A stretch of DNA of 42,608 nt, taken from NCBI GenBank assembly GCA_017398585.1, contig JAFQFS010000174.1:1-42608 (forward strand), given 5' to 3'. Below the pieces are notes generated by a model. That model worked only from the letters and a program-made list of their open reading frames with translations. It was not told where the DNA came from and did not search any database. This DNA is from Clostridia bacterium (GTDB lineage Bacteria > Bacillota > Clostridia > Oscillospirales > CAG-272). Below are positions 42,301 through 42,608 of the stretch, piece by piece. Both the position numbers and the translations under genes were made by a program. Numbering within the stretch: position 1 is the first letter of the stretch; the number at the start of each line of letters is the position of its first letter.

Positions 42301-42608
42301 TTGTTTTTTGGGATTTTTTGATGGGTTTGTGCGTAGCCATTTAGTCTGTCCCAGCTGACAAAATGGGAGCGATCCAATTTCTGAGGAAAGGTGGAGACGG
42401 AAGTCAGGGGCCACATAAGACTTCCGGAGGAAGTCTTTTAGACCCATGACTTCCCACGCCGTATGGGATAACCTCGATATAGTGCGAAGGAGAGCAATCT
42501 CTCTACGTTGAGCAACTGCCCGCTCGGCTTGGCTGTCGCCGTCCTCGCTTCTGTCAGTTCTGTCAGCTGACATACAGTTTCAACTAACGCAAAGCACGAA
42601 CGGCGGCA
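42301..42608. other. Unassigned edge region with inverted repeats
   Basis: I find no gene with a convincing start here. The stretch has nested inverted repeats: GGAAGTCA and TGACTTCC around 42391-42453 enclosing AAGACTTCC-GGA-GGAAGTCTT, GAGAG-CAAT-CTCTC near 42492, and the 12-bp palindrome TGTCAGCTGACA (42561-42572). It may be a non-coding RNA, part of another repeat family, or the start of an element beyond the window. Confidence 0.4.

Noticed and set aside
42360-42480. RNase P RNA, because of CTGAGGAAAGGTGG
   Set aside because: Only the short GAGGAAAG is shared; other conserved RNase P segments are not found nearby.
42190-42573. Small protein of 127 residues on the minus strand at the right edge
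   Set aside because: The frame runs through the palindromic hairpin 42213-42247 and into the AEC gene end, has no ribosome-binding site and no recognisable domain.
42541-42608. c-di-GMP riboswitch start, because of ACGCAAAGC near 42587
   Set aside because: The matching upstream GGCAAACC-type segment and stems are absent, and the window ends there.

Overview
The window looks like chromosome of an anaerobic Bacillota bacterium of class Clostridia, probably a gut member of the Oscillospirales/Christensenellales type; this is inferred from gene content only. The evidence is the rimP-nusA-rnpM-ylxQ-infB operon in Firmicutes order, consensus TTGACA/TATAAT promoters with 17-nt spacers, strong Shine-Dalgarno sites, two SLH-domain surface proteins with a CsaB-type pyruvyl transferase, an OadB/OadG sodium pump, CotH, LuxS and several glycoside hydrolases. 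Codons end mostly in C (ATC, CTC, GTC, ACC). No phage, transposase, CRISPR, rRNA or tRNA was recognised.

Layout. 230-6003: transcription/translation operon. 6134-7141: XRE regulator with a palindromic operator. 7363-7818: luxS. 7930-14781: a sugar block (GH31 glycosidase, GH106-like glycosidase, PfkB kinase, HAD phosphatase). 14890-15462: PduL phosphotransacylase. 15471-15917: a large structured repeat. 16116-16334: glycine riboswitch and terminator controlling an AGCS amino acid:cation symporter (16367-17743). 18012-18903: PadR regulator with a DUF2812 membrane protein. 19005-19376: SleB-like hydrolase. On the minus strand from 34472 back to 19425: CotH protein, YgiQ radical SAM protein, a GT4-CsaB fusion, OadB/OadG, KtrB/KtrA, a sialidase-like protein and a large SLH/Ig-like protein. 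34676-38587 (minus): a probable S-layer protein. 38793-39198: second copy of the structured repeat. 39275-41161: amidase. 41261-42205: AEC transporter. The last 350 bases hold unassigned, possibly structured sequence.

How the genes fit together. The cell-surface genes make one theme: two secreted SLH proteins need a pyruvylated wall polymer as anchor, and the GT4-CsaB fusion is the expected maker of that ligand; the amidase, CotH protein and SleB-like hydrolase also point to envelope work. The sugar block suggests use of plant or host glycans, with KtrAB, the OadB/OadG pump and AGCS handling cations.

The most unusual content is non-coding. (1) At least 14 intergenic loci carry a family of palindromic elements: hairpins of the type GGGGAA..AAC/GTT..TTCCCC whose stems differ but stay paired, often as two hairpins in mirror orientation around a core with GTGCAGATTT. 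Several hairpins stop 9-14 bases before a start codon that lacks a clear Shine-Dalgarno. (2) Two copies of a 400-450 bp element, bounded by terminator-like hairpins and inverted ends, show compensatory stem changes and a conserved putative pseudoknot, as expected of a structured RNA that I cannot assign to a known family.
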